From the NCBI RefSeq assembly GCF_900236475.1, contig NZ_LT963352.1:1426001-1490000 (forward strand): a DNA stretch of 64,000 nucleotides. Direction: 5' to 3'. The translations under genes were made by a program, and so were the position numbers. Source of the DNA: Streptomyces chartreusis NRRL 3882. Its GTDB lineage: Bacteria; Actinomycetota; Actinomycetes; Streptomycetales; Streptomycetaceae. The notes beneath the pieces are model-generated. The model was not told the DNA's origin. It searched no databases and saw nothing but the letters and a program-made list of their open reading frames with translations. Positions 1 through 8,443 of this stretch are shown piece after piece; the first letter of the stretch is position 1, and each line of letters starts with the position of its first letter.

Positions 1-112
1 CCCCGCCTTCCTCGGCGTACCGCTGCCAGTACTGCGGCAGATAGGCCGCGAGCTCCGCGAAGTCCGAGGGTGCGACGTGCACGTCCGTGTCGATGAGCCC
101 GTTGGTGGTCAC
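1..112 (-). CDS. Amidohydrolase-2 family protein, N-terminal fragment (cut by window edge)
   Basis: Only the first 37 codons are inside the window. They begin at a GTG that overlaps the TGA of the upstream amidohydrolase gene (GTGA coupling). The fragment carries the DTDVH metal-binding motif near residue 8 and then an AELAAYLP-type stretch. This matches the N-terminus of ACMSD/gamma-resorcylate-decarboxylase-type amidohydrolases and resembles the start of its neighbour. A tandem, translationally coupled pair suggests a heteromeric or paralogous enzyme pair. Substrate is unknown; decarboxylation or ring-opening of an aromatic acid is the family's typical chemistry. Confidence 0.6.
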   Translation of the reverse strand, partial: MTTNGLIDTDVHVAPSDFAELAAYLPQYWQRYAEEGG

Positions 113-1185
113 GCCGCCACCTCCGCGGGGATGCGGTACAGCGACTCCGCGTTGGTGCGCAGCACCGCCTCACGGAGTTCCTTGGGCAGGTCCTTCAGGG
201 CGTGGTCCGGGGCGTCGAAGTCCCAGTGCGGGTAGTCGGAGGCGAACAGCAACCGGTCCTCGATGTCCGCCTGCCGGATCGCCCGGGGCAGATCGCGCGC
301 CCGGGGAGGCTCCTCGATGGGCTGGGTCGTCAGCCAGAAGTGTTCCCGGAAGTACTCCGAGGGCAGTTTGCGCAGGCCGGGCAGGTCGCTGTGCCAGGTG
401 CGGTACAGCGCGTCCATGGACCATTGCAGCGGGCCGGCCCAGGCGATCCCGCCCTCCACCAGTACGACGCGGAGTTCGGGGAACCGCTCGAAGGTGCCGC
501 CGAGGACGAGGCTCATGACCACCGACTGCATCTCCCCGCTGAACTCGCAGTGCTCTTCGAGGTAGTAGCTCGGTGGTCCGGTGAGCCGGTAGCTCGGCAC
601 GCCTCCGCTGTGCACCCCCAGAGGCAGCCCCGTCTCACAGGCGGCCTCAAGGACGGGCCAGTACTTCGGAGAGCCCATGGGGAGTTCGGTGTTGGCGGGG
701 GCGAGCACCTGCTGGAACCTGGGGTCGGCCGCCCGGCGCCGTATCTCCTCGGCCGCCATGACCGGCGTCTCGAACGGGACGGACACGGAGCCGATGAAAC
801 GGCCGTCCTTCTCGAGGAACCGGTCCGTGAGCCAGTCGTTGAGGCCCCGGCACAGGGCATCGGAGAATTCGGCATGCTCGGCGCCGAAGCTGTGGGCGTG
901 CAGAGGAATCAGCACGGCGGCGGCGAGGTCATAGAGATCGAGGAGTTGCTCCTTCATCAGATCGACGTCGTTCCCGGGAAAGGTGTCGGGCCAGGCGTCC
1001 CTTCGGTAACCGCCGTTGCGCATACGGGGATAGACACTTCCCGGCACCGGGGGCCTGATCCCGTACTTCTCGAACTTGGTCCGCCACACGGGTGGCAGAT
1101 ACGCACTCACCTCCCCGGGCATGACGAAGGGGTGGACATCGGCGTCCACTGCTTTGGTGAACTGTTTCCTCGACAGGGAAACCAC
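109..1185 (-). CDS. Amidohydrolase-2 family protein (ACMSD-like decarboxylase/hydrolase)
   Basis: A protein of about 358 residues with the N-terminal metal motif DADVH, a central GVHSGG segment and the late SDYPHWD motif that supplies the conserved acidic residue of the amidohydrolase-2 family. Known members decarboxylate or hydrolyse aromatic and semialdehyde acids on a zinc or manganese centre. The reading frame stays open far upstream into the Rieske gene, so the start is a choice: GTG at 1185 directly follows a GGAAGGA Shine-Dalgarno-like run and precedes the conserved part by few residues. It lies downstream of the Rieske gene and is coupled to a second amidohydrolase at the left edge. 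In a type II PKS cluster it probably trims or cleaves the polyketide; this is inference. Confidence 0.75.
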   Translation of the reverse strand: MVSLSRKQFTKAVDADVHPFVMPGEVSAYLPPVWRTKFEKYGIRPPVPGSVYPRMRNGGYRRDAWPDTFPGNDVDLMKEQLLDLYDLAAAVLIPLHAHSFGAEHAEFSDALCRGLNDWLTDRFLEKDGRFIGSVSVPFETPVMAAEEIRRRAADPRFQQVLAPANTELPMGSPKYWPVLEAACETGLPLGVHSGGVPSYRLTGPPSYYLEEHCEFSGEMQSVVMSLVLGGTFERFPELRVVLVEGGIAWAGPLQWSMDALYRTWHSDLPGLRKLPSEYFREHFWLTTQPIEEPPRARDLPRAIRQADIEDRLLFASDYPHWDFDAPDHALKDLPKELREAVLRTNAESLYRIPAEVAA

Positions 1186-1226
1186 TTCCTTCCCGGGGAA
1201 TGTGCCGAACGACGTAGGGGACGGAA

Positions 1227-1682
1227 TCACCGTGGCGGCCGGTCCGGCCGGCGGGAGGTGTCGACCACGACGTACCGGTCCTGGACGCGCACCTCGTAGG
1301 AATCCGCGACGAACGGTCCCGGGGACCGGCCCGGGGCCGGGGAGCCGGCCGGCTCCGCCGTGACGCTGACGTGGTAGCCGCGGGCCGGGGGATGGTCCGC
1401 CCCGAAGTAGGACTGTCCCGTCCGGATGTCGTACTCCCAGCCGTGCCAGGGGCACGCGACGAACCACGTCTCCTCGTCGACGTCGACCCGGCGGCCGTCC
1501 TGGGCCGACAGGTTGGGCAGTACCTTGCCCGCGCAGAGGGGAGCGCCCTGGTGCGGACAGTAGTTGCGCAGCGCGTAGTACTCATCGTTGATGCGGAACA
1601 CGCCGACCGTTCTGTTCCCGATCTGGACGATCTTGGCGCGGCGTTCCTCGAATTCGGTGACCGTGCCCACGACGTACTGCAT
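1227..1682 (-). CDS. Rieske [2Fe-2S] ferredoxin-like protein
   Basis: 151 residues with both Rieske cluster-binding motifs: CPHQGAPLC near residues 43-51 and CPWHGW near residues 77-82 (CxH...CxxH). The size fits a stand-alone Rieske ferredoxin or a small Rieske-only protein; no catalytic mononuclear-iron domain of a ring-hydroxylating oxygenase is attached or visible nearby. It heads the minus-strand set that continues into the two amidohydrolases and is transcribed away from the minimal PKS. It could pass electrons to an oxygenase of the cluster, or act with the amidohydrolases. The ATG at 1682 has only a weak upstream GAAGGGAA. Confidence 0.8.
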   Translation of the reverse strand: MQYVVGTVTEFEERRAKIVQIGNRTVGVFRINDEYYALRNYCPHQGAPLCAGKVLPNLSAQDGRRVDVDEETWFVACPWHGWEYDIRTGQSYFGADHPPARGYHVSVTAEPAGSPAPGRSPGPFVADSYEVRVQDRYVVVDTSRRPDRPPR

Positions 1683-1848
1683 GCCGGGTGCGTTCCCTTC
1701 TCATGTCGCTGACTGCGGTCAGGGTGGCTCCCGGTACTCGCGAAATCCTCGACCATCGCTCAGCCGCGGGCGCGAGCCGATTTCGAGGCCCGCTCGAGCA
1801 AACCGGCAGACGATCGAGGAACAGCATCTACAGCTCAGGAGGCCGGCT
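1683..1848. promoter_or_regulatory. Divergent promoter region, Rieske operon / minimal PKS operon
   Basis: A 166-base gene-free stretch between two divergently transcribed operons. The plus side ends in an AGGAGG Shine-Dalgarno seven bases before the GTG of the ketosynthase, which fixes that start although the frame is open upstream. I did not find a convincing -10/-35 pair or palindrome. Confidence 0.5.
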
Positions 1849-3114
1849 GTGACACGAGTGGTGGTTACCGGGCTCGGTGTTCGCGCCCCAGGCGGGTCGG
1901 GGGTGAAGGAATTCTGGAGTCTGCTCAGTGAAGGACGCACCGCGACTCGGGGGATCACCTTTTTCGATTCTTCCCCCTTTCGTTCGCGCGTCGCCGGTGA
2001 GGTGGATTTCGACGGTGCCGCCGAGGGGCTGACCCCGCAGGAACTCAGGCGAATGGACCGGGCCACCCAGTTCGCGGTGGTGTGCGCACGGGAGGCTCTG
2101 GCCGACAGCGGTCTGCCCCTCGAGGCGCACGCCCCCGAACGACGCGGTGTCGTGCTGGGCAGCGCGGTCGCCGCCGCGACCAGCCTGGAGAACGAGTACC
2201 TGGTGCTGTCCGACTCCGGCCGCGACTGGCTGGTGGACCCGGCGCACCTGTCCCCCTACATGGGCGACTACCTGTCCCCGGGCGTCGCGCCCGCGGAGGT
2301 GGCCTGGACGGCCGGGGCGGAAGGGCCCGTGATCATGGTGTCGGACGGCTGCACGTCGGGGCTCGACGCCGTCGGCTACGGGGTCCAGCTCATCCAGGAG
2401 GGCAGTGCCGACGTGGTCGTCGCGGGAGCCACGGACACACCGATCACCCCCATCGTCGTGGCGTGCTTCGACGCCATCAAGGCGACGACCCCGCGCAACG
2501 ACGAGCCCGCCCTGGCCTCGCGCCCCTTCGACGCCACCCGGAACGGCTTCGTCCTGGCGGAGGGCGCCGCGATGTTCGTCCTGGAGAGCCACGCCTCGGC
2601 GAGGGCACGGGGCGCCCATGTCTATGCCGAGATCGGCGGCTACGCCACGCGGTGCAACGCCTACCACATGACGGGGCTGAAGAAGGACGGCCGGGAAATG
2701 GCGGAGGCGATCAGGGTGGCGCTCGATCAGGCACGTCTGAACCCCACCGACATCGACTACGTCAACGCCCACGGTTCCGGCACCAAGCAGAACGACCGGC
2801 ACGAGACCGCGGCCTTCAAGACCAGCCTGGGCCGGCACGCGTACGACGTGCCCGTCAGTTCCATCAAGTCGATGATCGGGCACTCGCTCGGCGCGATCGG
2901 CTCCCTCGAGATCGCCGCTTCGCTGCTGGCCATCGAGAACGACACCGTCCCGCCGACGGCGAACCTGCACCACCCCGACCCGGAATGCGATCTCGACTAC
3001 GTGCCGCTCACCGCCCGGGAACAGCCCACGAACGCGGTGCTGACGGTGGGCAGCGGGTTCGGGGGCTTCCAGAGCGCGATGGTCCTGCACCGTCCGGAGG
3101 TGACGGCCGTATGA
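1849..3114 (+). CDS. Type II polyketide ketosynthase alpha (KS-alpha)
   Basis: 421 residues, the usual length for KS-alpha. It condenses malonyl units on the ACP together with the chain-length factor. The active-site cysteine is C168 in SDGCTSGLD, and the two catalytic histidines are H308 (NAHGSGT) and H345 (MIGHS). Most KS-alpha proteins have TGCTSG or a similar residue before the cysteine, so the aspartate here is mildly unusual. The stop overlaps the start of the CLF gene (ATGA), the classical coupling that keeps the two subunits equimolar. No KSIII or acyltransferase is seen nearby, which fits an acetate starter made by malonyl decarboxylation. The long upstream extension of the frame was rejected in favour of the GTG with AGGAGG. 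Confidence 0.95.
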   Translation: MTRVVVTGLGVRAPGGSGVKEFWSLLSEGRTATRGITFFDSSPFRSRVAGEVDFDGAAEGLTPQELRRMDRATQFAVVCAREALADSGLPLEAHAPERRGVVLGSAVAAATSLENEYLVLSDSGRDWLVDPAHLSPYMGDYLSPGVAPAEVAWTAGAEGPVIMVSDGCTSGLDAVGYGVQLIQEGSADVVVAGATDTPITPIVVACFDAIKATTPRNDEPALASRPFDATRNGFVLAEGAAMFVLESHASARARGAHVYAEIGGYATRCNAYHMTGLKKDGREMAEAIRVALDQARLNPTDIDYVNAHGSGTKQNDRHETAAFKTSLGRHAYDVPVSSIKSMIGHSLGAIGSLEIAASLLAIENDTVPPTANLHHPDPECDLDYVPLTAREQPTNAVLTVGSGFGGFQSAMVLHRPEVTAV

Positions 3115-4343
3115 GCACCGCACGCACCGTCGTCACCGGGGTCGGCGTCGTGGCTCCCAACGGAGTGGGCGCCCGGGCCTACTGGGACGGGTTGCTGGCC
3201 GGCAAGAACGGCATATCCGAACTGACCCGCTTCGAGGCCTCGAGCTACCGGGCCCGCCTCGCCGGGCAGATCGACGACTTTCTGGCCACGGACCACATTC
3301 CCTCCCGGCTGATGCCCCAGACGGACGTCTCCACCCGCTACGCACTCACCGCGGCCGAGGAGGCCCTCAAGGACGCCGGCGTCGGGCCCGAGTGCGGCCT
3401 GGCGGACTACGACATGGGAGTCGTCACCTCCACCGCCCAGGGCGGATTCGACTTCACCCACCGTGAGTTCCGCAAGTTATGGAGCCGCGGACCTGAGTTC
3501 GTGAGTGTCTATGAGTCGTTCGCCTGGTTCTACGCCGTCAACACGGGCCAGATCTCCATCCGGCACGGGACCCGCGGCCCTTCGGCGGCGCTGGTGGCCG
3601 AGCAGGCGGGCGGCCTCGACGCGATCGGGCACGCACGTCGGACGGTGAACGCCGGTACCCCGCTGGTGCTGTGCGGCGGGGTCGACTCGGCGCTGGATCC
3701 ATGGGGCTGGCTGTCCCAGCTCGCCGACCAGCGGGTGACCACCGCCACAGATCCCGAGCGCGCCTACCTCCCGTTCGACACCGAAGCCGCCGGTCATGTG
3801 CCCGGCGAGGGCGGTGCCATGCTGGTCGTCGAGGACGCGGAGTCCGCCGCGCGCCGCGGTGCCCCCCAGGTGTACGGGCAGATCGCGGGCTACGCGGCCA
3901 CGTTCGACCCGGCGCCGGGAACGGGCCGTCCGCCGGCCCTGGCCAGGGCGGCCCGGCTGGCTCTGGAGCAGGCGGCACTCGACCGTTCCGACGTCGACGT
4001 CGTGTTCGCCGACGGTGCCGCGCGTCCCGACGCGGACCGAAGCGAGGCGGAGGCGATCCGTGAACTGTTCGGTCCGCACGGCGTTCCCGTCACCGTACCC
4101 AAGGCGCTCCTGGGCCGGATGTGCGCGGGCGGCGGCCCGGCCGACCTGGTCGCGGCCGTCCTGGCCCTGCGCGACGGCGTGGTTCCGGCGACCGCGCACA
4201 CCTCCCAGGTGCCCGCCGCCTACGAACTCGACCTGGTGACCGGTGAGCCACGCGACATCCGCCCCCGCTCGGCCCTCGTCCTGGCCCGCGGCCGGCACGG
4301 CTTCAACACCGCGGTCGTCCTGACCGCCGGCGAGGACCGCTGA
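3111..4343 (+). CDS. Type II polyketide chain-length factor (KS-beta)
   Basis: 410 residues, homologous in layout to the KS-alpha but with the active-site cysteine replaced by glutamine (Q165 in AEQAGG), the hallmark of chain-length factors. It pairs with KS-alpha and sets chain length; malonyl-ACP decarboxylation for priming is attributed to this glutamine in the family. It starts four bases inside the KS-alpha gene. Codon 123 is TTA (3477-3479), the rare leucine codon read by bldA tRNA in Streptomyces, so KS-beta synthesis and hence the whole synthase would depend on bldA. Residues that gate chain length cannot be judged without alignment. Confidence 0.95.
   Translation: MSTARTVVTGVGVVAPNGVGARAYWDGLLAGKNGISELTRFEASSYRARLAGQIDDFLATDHIPSRLMPQTDVSTRYALTAAEEALKDAGVGPECGLADYDMGVVTSTAQGGFDFTHREFRKLWSRGPEFVSVYESFAWFYAVNTGQISIRHGTRGPSAALVAEQAGGLDAIGHARRTVNAGTPLVLCGGVDSALDPWGWLSQLADQRVTTATDPERAYLPFDTEAAGHVPGEGGAMLVVEDAESAARRGAPQVYGQIAGYAATFDPAPGTGRPPALARAARLALEQAALDRSDVDVVFADGAARPDADRSEAEAIRELFGPHGVPVTVPKALLGRMCAGGGPADLVAAVLALRDGVVPATAHTSQVPAAYELDLVTGEPRDIRPRSALVLARGRHGFNTAVVLTAGEDR
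3477..3479 (+). promoter_or_regulatory. TTA (bldA-type) codon 123 in chain-length factor
   Basis: In-frame TTA for L123 between AAG and TGG. In Streptomyces such codons are read only by the developmentally regulated bldA tRNA. Confidence 0.85.
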
Positions 4344-4393
4344 CAAACCTCACGCAGACCCCTGAAGCGACACATCAATGGAGGAGCATCGTC

Positions 4394-4651
4394 ATGGCTG
4401 AACTCACCCTCGACTCGTTGCGCCGGATCCTGGTGACATGCGCCGGCGAGAGCGACACGGACGGCATGGGGGACGAGACGCTGGACCTCAGCTTCCAGGA
4501 CCTCGGCTACGACTCGCTGGCCCTGATGGAGGCGGCCGCGGTGATCGAGCGCGAGTACGGGGTCGCCCTGTCCGACGAGGTGGTGGCGACGGTTCCCACC
4601 CCCCGCGCGCTCCTCGACCTGGTCAACGAGTCCTCACAGAACGCCGCCTGA
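4394..4651 (+). CDS. Type II polyketide acyl carrier protein
   Basis: 85 residues with the phosphopantetheine site S41 in LGYDSLALME, typical of aromatic-PKS carrier proteins. The growing poly-beta-ketone chain is tethered here. Third gene of the minimal PKS, 50 bases after the CLF, with a GGAGGA-like Shine-Dalgarno ahead of the ATG. No phosphopantetheinyl transferase is visible in the window, so activation probably relies on an enzyme encoded elsewhere. Confidence 0.95.
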   Translation: MAELTLDSLRRILVTCAGESDTDGMGDETLDLSFQDLGYDSLALMEAAAVIEREYGVALSDEVVATVPTPRALLDLVNESSQNAA

Positions 4652-4682
4652 CACCGACCGGTCCGCCAAGGAGGGCACCAGG

Positions 4683-5621
4683 ATGAACGGCACCACACTG
4701 CATCGCACCGAGCACTCCCTGACCATCGCGGCTCCCGCCGACGAGCTGTACGCCGTGGTCGCGGACGTCACCCGATGGCCCGCCGTGTTCGAGCCGACCG
4801 TGGCCGTGCGCCACCTGGAACGGGTGGGGCGCACCGAGCGCTTCCAGATCTGGGCGGAGGTCAACGGCCGGGTGGTCACCTGGCGCTCCACCCGCGTCCT
4901 CGACGGTGACCGCCGAGTGATCATCTTCCATCAGGAGCACAGCGCTCCGCCGTTCGCGCGCATGTCGGGGGCCTGGTTCTTCCGCGCATCCGCCGACGGG
5001 AGCACGGAGGTGGTGCTGCGCCACCGGTTCGCCGTGGCCGACCCGGGCGCTCTGGCGGACGCCGAGCGGGCCCTGGAGGCCAACAGCACACGGGAGCTGA
5101 ACGCCTTGGCGGGGGTGGTCGCATCCGGTCACCCGGTGGACGAGGTGACGTTCTCGTTCACCGACACGATGGTCCTCGAACGCCCGGTGGAGGAGACGTA
5201 CGCCTTCGTCGAGCACGCCGAGCGATGGGAGCGGACTCTTCCGCACGTCACCCGTGTCGTCCTGGAGGAGCCGGCCCCTGGTGTGCAGCACCTGGAGATG
5301 GACACAGCGGTGGACGGCACGTCGCACACCACGCGGTCGGTGCGCATCTGCCGGCAGCCGGGGTGGATCGCCTACAAGCAGCGGGTCACTCCGCCGCTGC
5401 TGGCCGGGCACAGCGGGGAGTGGATCTTCGAGTCGCACCCCGAAGGAACCCTGGCGGTGGCGCGCCACACCGTGACCCTCCGCCCGGAGGCGATCCCGCG
5501 GCTGCTGGGTCCCGGTGCCTCGGTGGCCGACGCGCGCGCCCATGTGCGGGAGGCGCTGGGCCGCAACAGCCGGGCCACGCTGGGACATGCCGCGGCCGTG
5601 ACGGCCGAGGCCAGGGCCTGA
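4683..5621 (+). CDS. Didomain aromatase/cyclase (SRPBCC fold)
   Basis: 312 residues made of two polyketide-cyclase (START-like) domains, roughly residues 5-150 and 160-305. Each begins with a stretch of the type AAPADELYAVVADVTRWP and VEETYAFVEHAERWE. Didomain aromatase/cyclases fold and aromatise the first ring of C9-reduced polyketides, as ActVII does in the actinorhodin pathway. A C9 ketoreductase of ActIII type is encoded at 17531-18316, which agrees with this. It lies 31 bases after the ACP gene in the same operon, behind an AAGGAGGG Shine-Dalgarno. Confidence 0.9.
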   Translation: MNGTTLHRTEHSLTIAAPADELYAVVADVTRWPAVFEPTVAVRHLERVGRTERFQIWAEVNGRVVTWRSTRVLDGDRRVIIFHQEHSAPPFARMSGAWFFRASADGSTEVVLRHRFAVADPGALADAERALEANSTRELNALAGVVASGHPVDEVTFSFTDTMVLERPVEETYAFVEHAERWERTLPHVTRVVLEEPAPGVQHLEMDTAVDGTSHTTRSVRICRQPGWIAYKQRVTPPLLAGHSGEWIFESHPEGTLAVARHTVTLRPEAIPRLLGPGASVADARAHVREALGRNSRATLGHAAAVTAEARA

Positions 5622-5642
5622 GGGTCGAAGGGCGACGGCCGC

Positions 5643-6155
5643 ATGGCAACCGACTCGGACACCTTCCGCGCGTTCTTCGGCTCCGTCCCGACAGCCGTGG
5701 CGGTGGTGACCGCCGCGGCTCCCGGAGCAGGTCCGCAGGGATTCACCTGCAACTCCTTCACCGCCGTCTCGGCCGATCCGCCGCTGCTTCTGGTGTGCGC
5801 GGACCACCGCTCCCGCACGCTGCCCACGGTGCTCTCGGCCGAGGCGTTCGTCGTCCACCTGCTCGCCGAGAGCGGAGCGGACCTGGGGCGCCGCTTCGCG
5901 GGCAGCCTCGACGACAAGTTCACCGGCCTGCGCTGGCACCCGTCCTCGGCGGTCGGTGACGCTCCGGTCATCAAGGACGACGCGATCCTCGCCTGGGCGG
6001 AGTGTGCCCTGGCCGACGTGGTGCGCATGGGCGACCACAGCCTCCTGGTGGGCCGGATGGAGACCGCCGTGGTGCGACCGCGCCACCCCGTGCTCTACCA
6101 GCGGGGTGTGTTCAGCCCTTGGCTCGTCGCCTGCGAGGCGGTGCCTCAGGCGTGA
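5643..6155 (+). CDS. Flavin reductase (ActVB/HpaC-like)
   Basis: 170 residues of the flavin-reductase-like, FMN-binding split-barrel fold, with the GFTCNSFTAVSADPP stretch near residues 36-50 that is typical of the family and a late GDHSLLVGR-type motif. Such proteins reduce free FMN or FAD with NAD(P)H for a partner monooxygenase. Likely partners here are the acyl-CoA-dehydrogenase-like oxygenase (14643) or the luciferase-like oxidase (13527). Last gene of the minimal PKS operon; its 3' end overlaps the convergent MBL-fold gene by ten bases. Confidence 0.9.
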   Translation: MATDSDTFRAFFGSVPTAVAVVTAAAPGAGPQGFTCNSFTAVSADPPLLLVCADHRSRTLPTVLSAEAFVVHLLAESGADLGRRFAGSLDDKFTGLRWHPSSAVGDAPVIKDDAILAWAECALADVVRMGDHSLLVGRMETAVVRPRHPVLYQRGVFSPWLVACEAVPQA

Positions 6156-7063
6156 CAGGCCGGCAGCTTTCCGTGGAAGGCGACCATGTCGGCGAAGAGG
6201 GCGTTCATGTCCATCGGGCTGCCCGGTTCGGCCCCCTGCGCCTCGGCGCGGGCACGGTGCAGGTTGGGAACGAGGCGCTCGGAGTCCAGCCAGTCACCGA
6301 ACCGGCCGAGGTCGGCCGACCGGGCGATGGCGAGGGGGTGCAGGCCGGCCGCGGCGCCCTCGGCGGCCAGCGACCGCAGGAGCCGGAGGTACTCGGCGGT
6401 GTCGTCCAGTACCTCCGGTCCACTGACCGGGCCGTGGCCGGGGACGATCACCCTGGCTTCCAGGCCGCGCAACGCGTCGAGTGCCGCCAGGCATCCGGAC
6501 ACCGACCCCATCGGCACGAACGGCGTCACGCCCGCCATGACGATGTCCCCGGTGAACAGCACCCGGCTGTCCGGGAGCCATACGACCACGTCGCCGCTGG
6601 TGTGGGCCGGCCCCAAGTGCAGCAGTTCCACGCGCCGCTCTGCGAGATGGAGTGTCAGGCGGTCCGGGAACACGATCCGCGGCGGGACCAGCTGCACGTC
6701 GCCCCAGTCGACGTCCGGCCACAGGCCGGTCAGGTGCAGCCGGGCCGCCAGCATCTCGTCGCGCGCTCGTTCATGGCCGATGACAGCGGCCTCCGGAAAG
6801 ACGAAGTTACCGAAGGTGTGGTCCCCGTGGGAATGAGTGTTGACGATCGTGGTGGGGGCTGCCCCTGTCACGGAAGCCACCGCCTCACGCAGCCGCCGGG
6901 CGCGGGCCTCGGTCGCCGCGGTGTCGACGAGCATCGCCTGCCCGTCGGCGACGACCAGCCCCGCATTGTTCACGCACCAGCCCCCGTCGGGCTGGAGATA
7001 GGCGAAGACGCCGTCGGCGACCTGCTCGAGCCGGACCGCACGCAGGTTTCCTTCCTGCCTCAT
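6146..7063 (-). CDS. Metallo-beta-lactamase-fold hydrolase, possible ActIV-like cyclase/thioesterase
   Basis: About 305 residues with the zinc motif HSHGDH (77-82), a later GPAHTSGD with the third-histidine region, GDIVMAG and PGHGPV, the full set for an MBL-fold dizinc hydrolase. ActIV of actinorhodin biosynthesis, a second/third-ring cyclase and thioesterase, has this fold and size, so a cyclase role is attractive. It is, however, the last gene of the MarR-efflux operon, so a detoxifying or resistance hydrolase is also possible. The frame opens at 7102, but ATG 7063 sits five bases behind a perfect GAGGAGG and is preferred. Confidence 0.85.
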   Translation of the reverse strand: MRQEGNLRAVRLEQVADGVFAYLQPDGGWCVNNAGLVVADGQAMLVDTAATEARARRLREAVASVTGAAPTTIVNTHSHGDHTFGNFVFPEAAVIGHERARDEMLAARLHLTGLWPDVDWGDVQLVPPRIVFPDRLTLHLAERRVELLHLGPAHTSGDVVVWLPDSRVLFTGDIVMAGVTPFVPMGSVSGCLAALDALRGLEARVIVPGHGPVSGPEVLDDTAEYLRLLRSLAAEGAAAGLHPLAIARSADLGRFGDWLDSERLVPNLHRARAEAQGAEPGSPMDMNALFADMVAFHGKLPACHA

Positions 7064-7141
7064 GTCGACCTCCTCAGACGAGTCCTGCAGCTCACGCATC
7101 ATCAGCTGAGCGGCTATAGAGGCGGTTGAGTCGTGGACGGC

Positions 7142-8443
7142 TCAGGCGGTCGTGCGGTCGTGGGGCCCGTGCCGGTGGGTGTCCCGGGGCGCTGCGGCGC
7201 TCCCTGCTTCCCGGGCCCGTGACACGAGGAACGCGGCCAGCGTGGCCGGGGCCAGGAAGCCCGCCATCAGCCCGGCCATGGGCAGTGCGCTGTCGTCACC
7301 GAAGAGCCCCGCCAGGGGGGAGGCCACGGCGCCGAACGTGAACTGCACGCTGCCCAGCAGAGCGGAGGTCGCGCCGGGTGCGTCCCTGCCCCGGCTCTGG
7401 GCGACCGTCGTGACCGCCGGGAAGAAGACGCCGAACGCCGCGATCGACACGAAGAGGCAGATCCACGTCAGGGCGAGGCTGCCCATTCCGGCGGCTTCGG
7501 CGGCGACGAGGAGCGCGGCGGGAGTGAGGGTGAGCACCATGGACCCGCGCAGCAACTCCTCGGCGCTGCGGCGCCGCACGAGCCGGCCGTAGGAGATGCT
7601 GGCCGCCATGTTCCCGATCGCGTTCGCCCCGTACACCAGGCTGGTGAGGCCGGCCGACAGGTGGTAGACGTCCTGGAAGACGAAGCTCGTGCTGCCGATG
7701 TACACGAAGATCGCCGCTCCGCCGAAGCCCAGGCTCAGGACCGGCGCCAGTACCGAACGCCGTGCGCAGACACGCCTCATGGACCGGACGGTCCCGCTCA
7801 CTCCCCCGGACACGCGGGCGGTCGCGGGCAGGGATTCCGGCACCCACAGTGCCAGGCACAGCGTCAGGGCGAGGCCAACGAGAGCCAGCAGCACGAAGAG
7901 CCATCGCCAGGACCCGACGGAGAGCACGGCTCCGCCGAGCAGGGGAGCCACGATGGGCGCCACGGCGGTCACCGCGGAGAGCGCCGCGAACGCTCCCCCG
8001 ATCCGGTCGTCGTCGAAGAGGTCGGCCACCACCGCCCGGGCCACCACGATGCCGGCGGCCCCGGTCAGCCCCTGCCCCAAGCGGGCGGCGTTGAGAATCT
8101 CCAGGGTCGGCGCGAGCCCGCACAGGAGCGAGAAGCCGGCGAAGGCGGCGGACCCCCCGATCAGGACCGGCCGCCGCCCGAGGGAATCGCTGAGGGGGCC
8201 CCATAACAGCTGTCCGACGATGATGCCGATGAGGAAACCGGTCAGCGAGATCTGGGCCCCGGCCGTGTCGGTGTGCAGTGAGCGCGCCATCTGCGGCAGT
8301 CCGGGGACGTACATGTCGGTGGCCAGCGGGCTGACGGCGCTGACCCCTGCCAGGGTGAGCATGACCCGTCGGCGGGCCGGTGGTCCCTGCGTGCGGCGGC
8401 CGGTGGGCGACACCCCGGGGGAGTCGCGGCTCGTCTTCCTCAT
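7142..8443 (-). CDS. MFS drug transporter, Bcr/CflA type
   Basis: 433 residues with 12 predicted membrane segments. The ATDMYVPGLP motif near residue 42 and the GQLLWGPLSDSLGRR loop mark the Bcr/CflA (DHA1) drug:H+ antiporters. Its start overlaps the MarR stop by four bases, so the regulator and pump form one unit. Leucine codon 80 is TTA. The likely role is export of the cluster product or an intermediate. Confidence 0.9.
   Translation of the reverse strand: MRKTSRDSPGVSPTGRRTQGPPARRRVMLTLAGVSAVSPLATDMYVPGLPQMARSLHTDTAGAQISLTGFLIGIIVGQLLWGPLSDSLGRRPVLIGGSAAFAGFSLLCGLAPTLEILNAARLGQGLTGAAGIVVARAVVADLFDDDRIGGAFAALSAVTAVAPIVAPLLGGAVLSVGSWRWLFVLLALVGLALTLCLALWVPESLPATARVSGGVSGTVRSMRRVCARRSVLAPVLSLGFGGAAIFVYIGSTSFVFQDVYHLSAGLTSLVYGANAIGNMAASISYGRLVRRRSAEELLRGSMVLTLTPAALLVAAEAAGMGSLALTWICLFVSIAAFGVFFPAVTTVAQSRGRDAPGATSALLGSVQFTFGAVASPLAGLFGDDSALPMAGLMAGFLAPATLAAFLVSRAREAGSAAAPRDTHRHGPHDRTTA
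8204..8206 (-). promoter_or_regulatory. TTA (bldA-type) codon 80 in Bcr/CflA-type transporter
   Basis: In-frame TTA within the GQLLWGP loop (second of the two leucines). Confidence 0.85.

Noticed and set aside
1588..1848. Upstream extension of the ketosynthase frame
   Set aside because: It lacks conserved residues and would overlap the divergent Rieske gene; GTG 1849 has AGGAGG and begins the conserved part.
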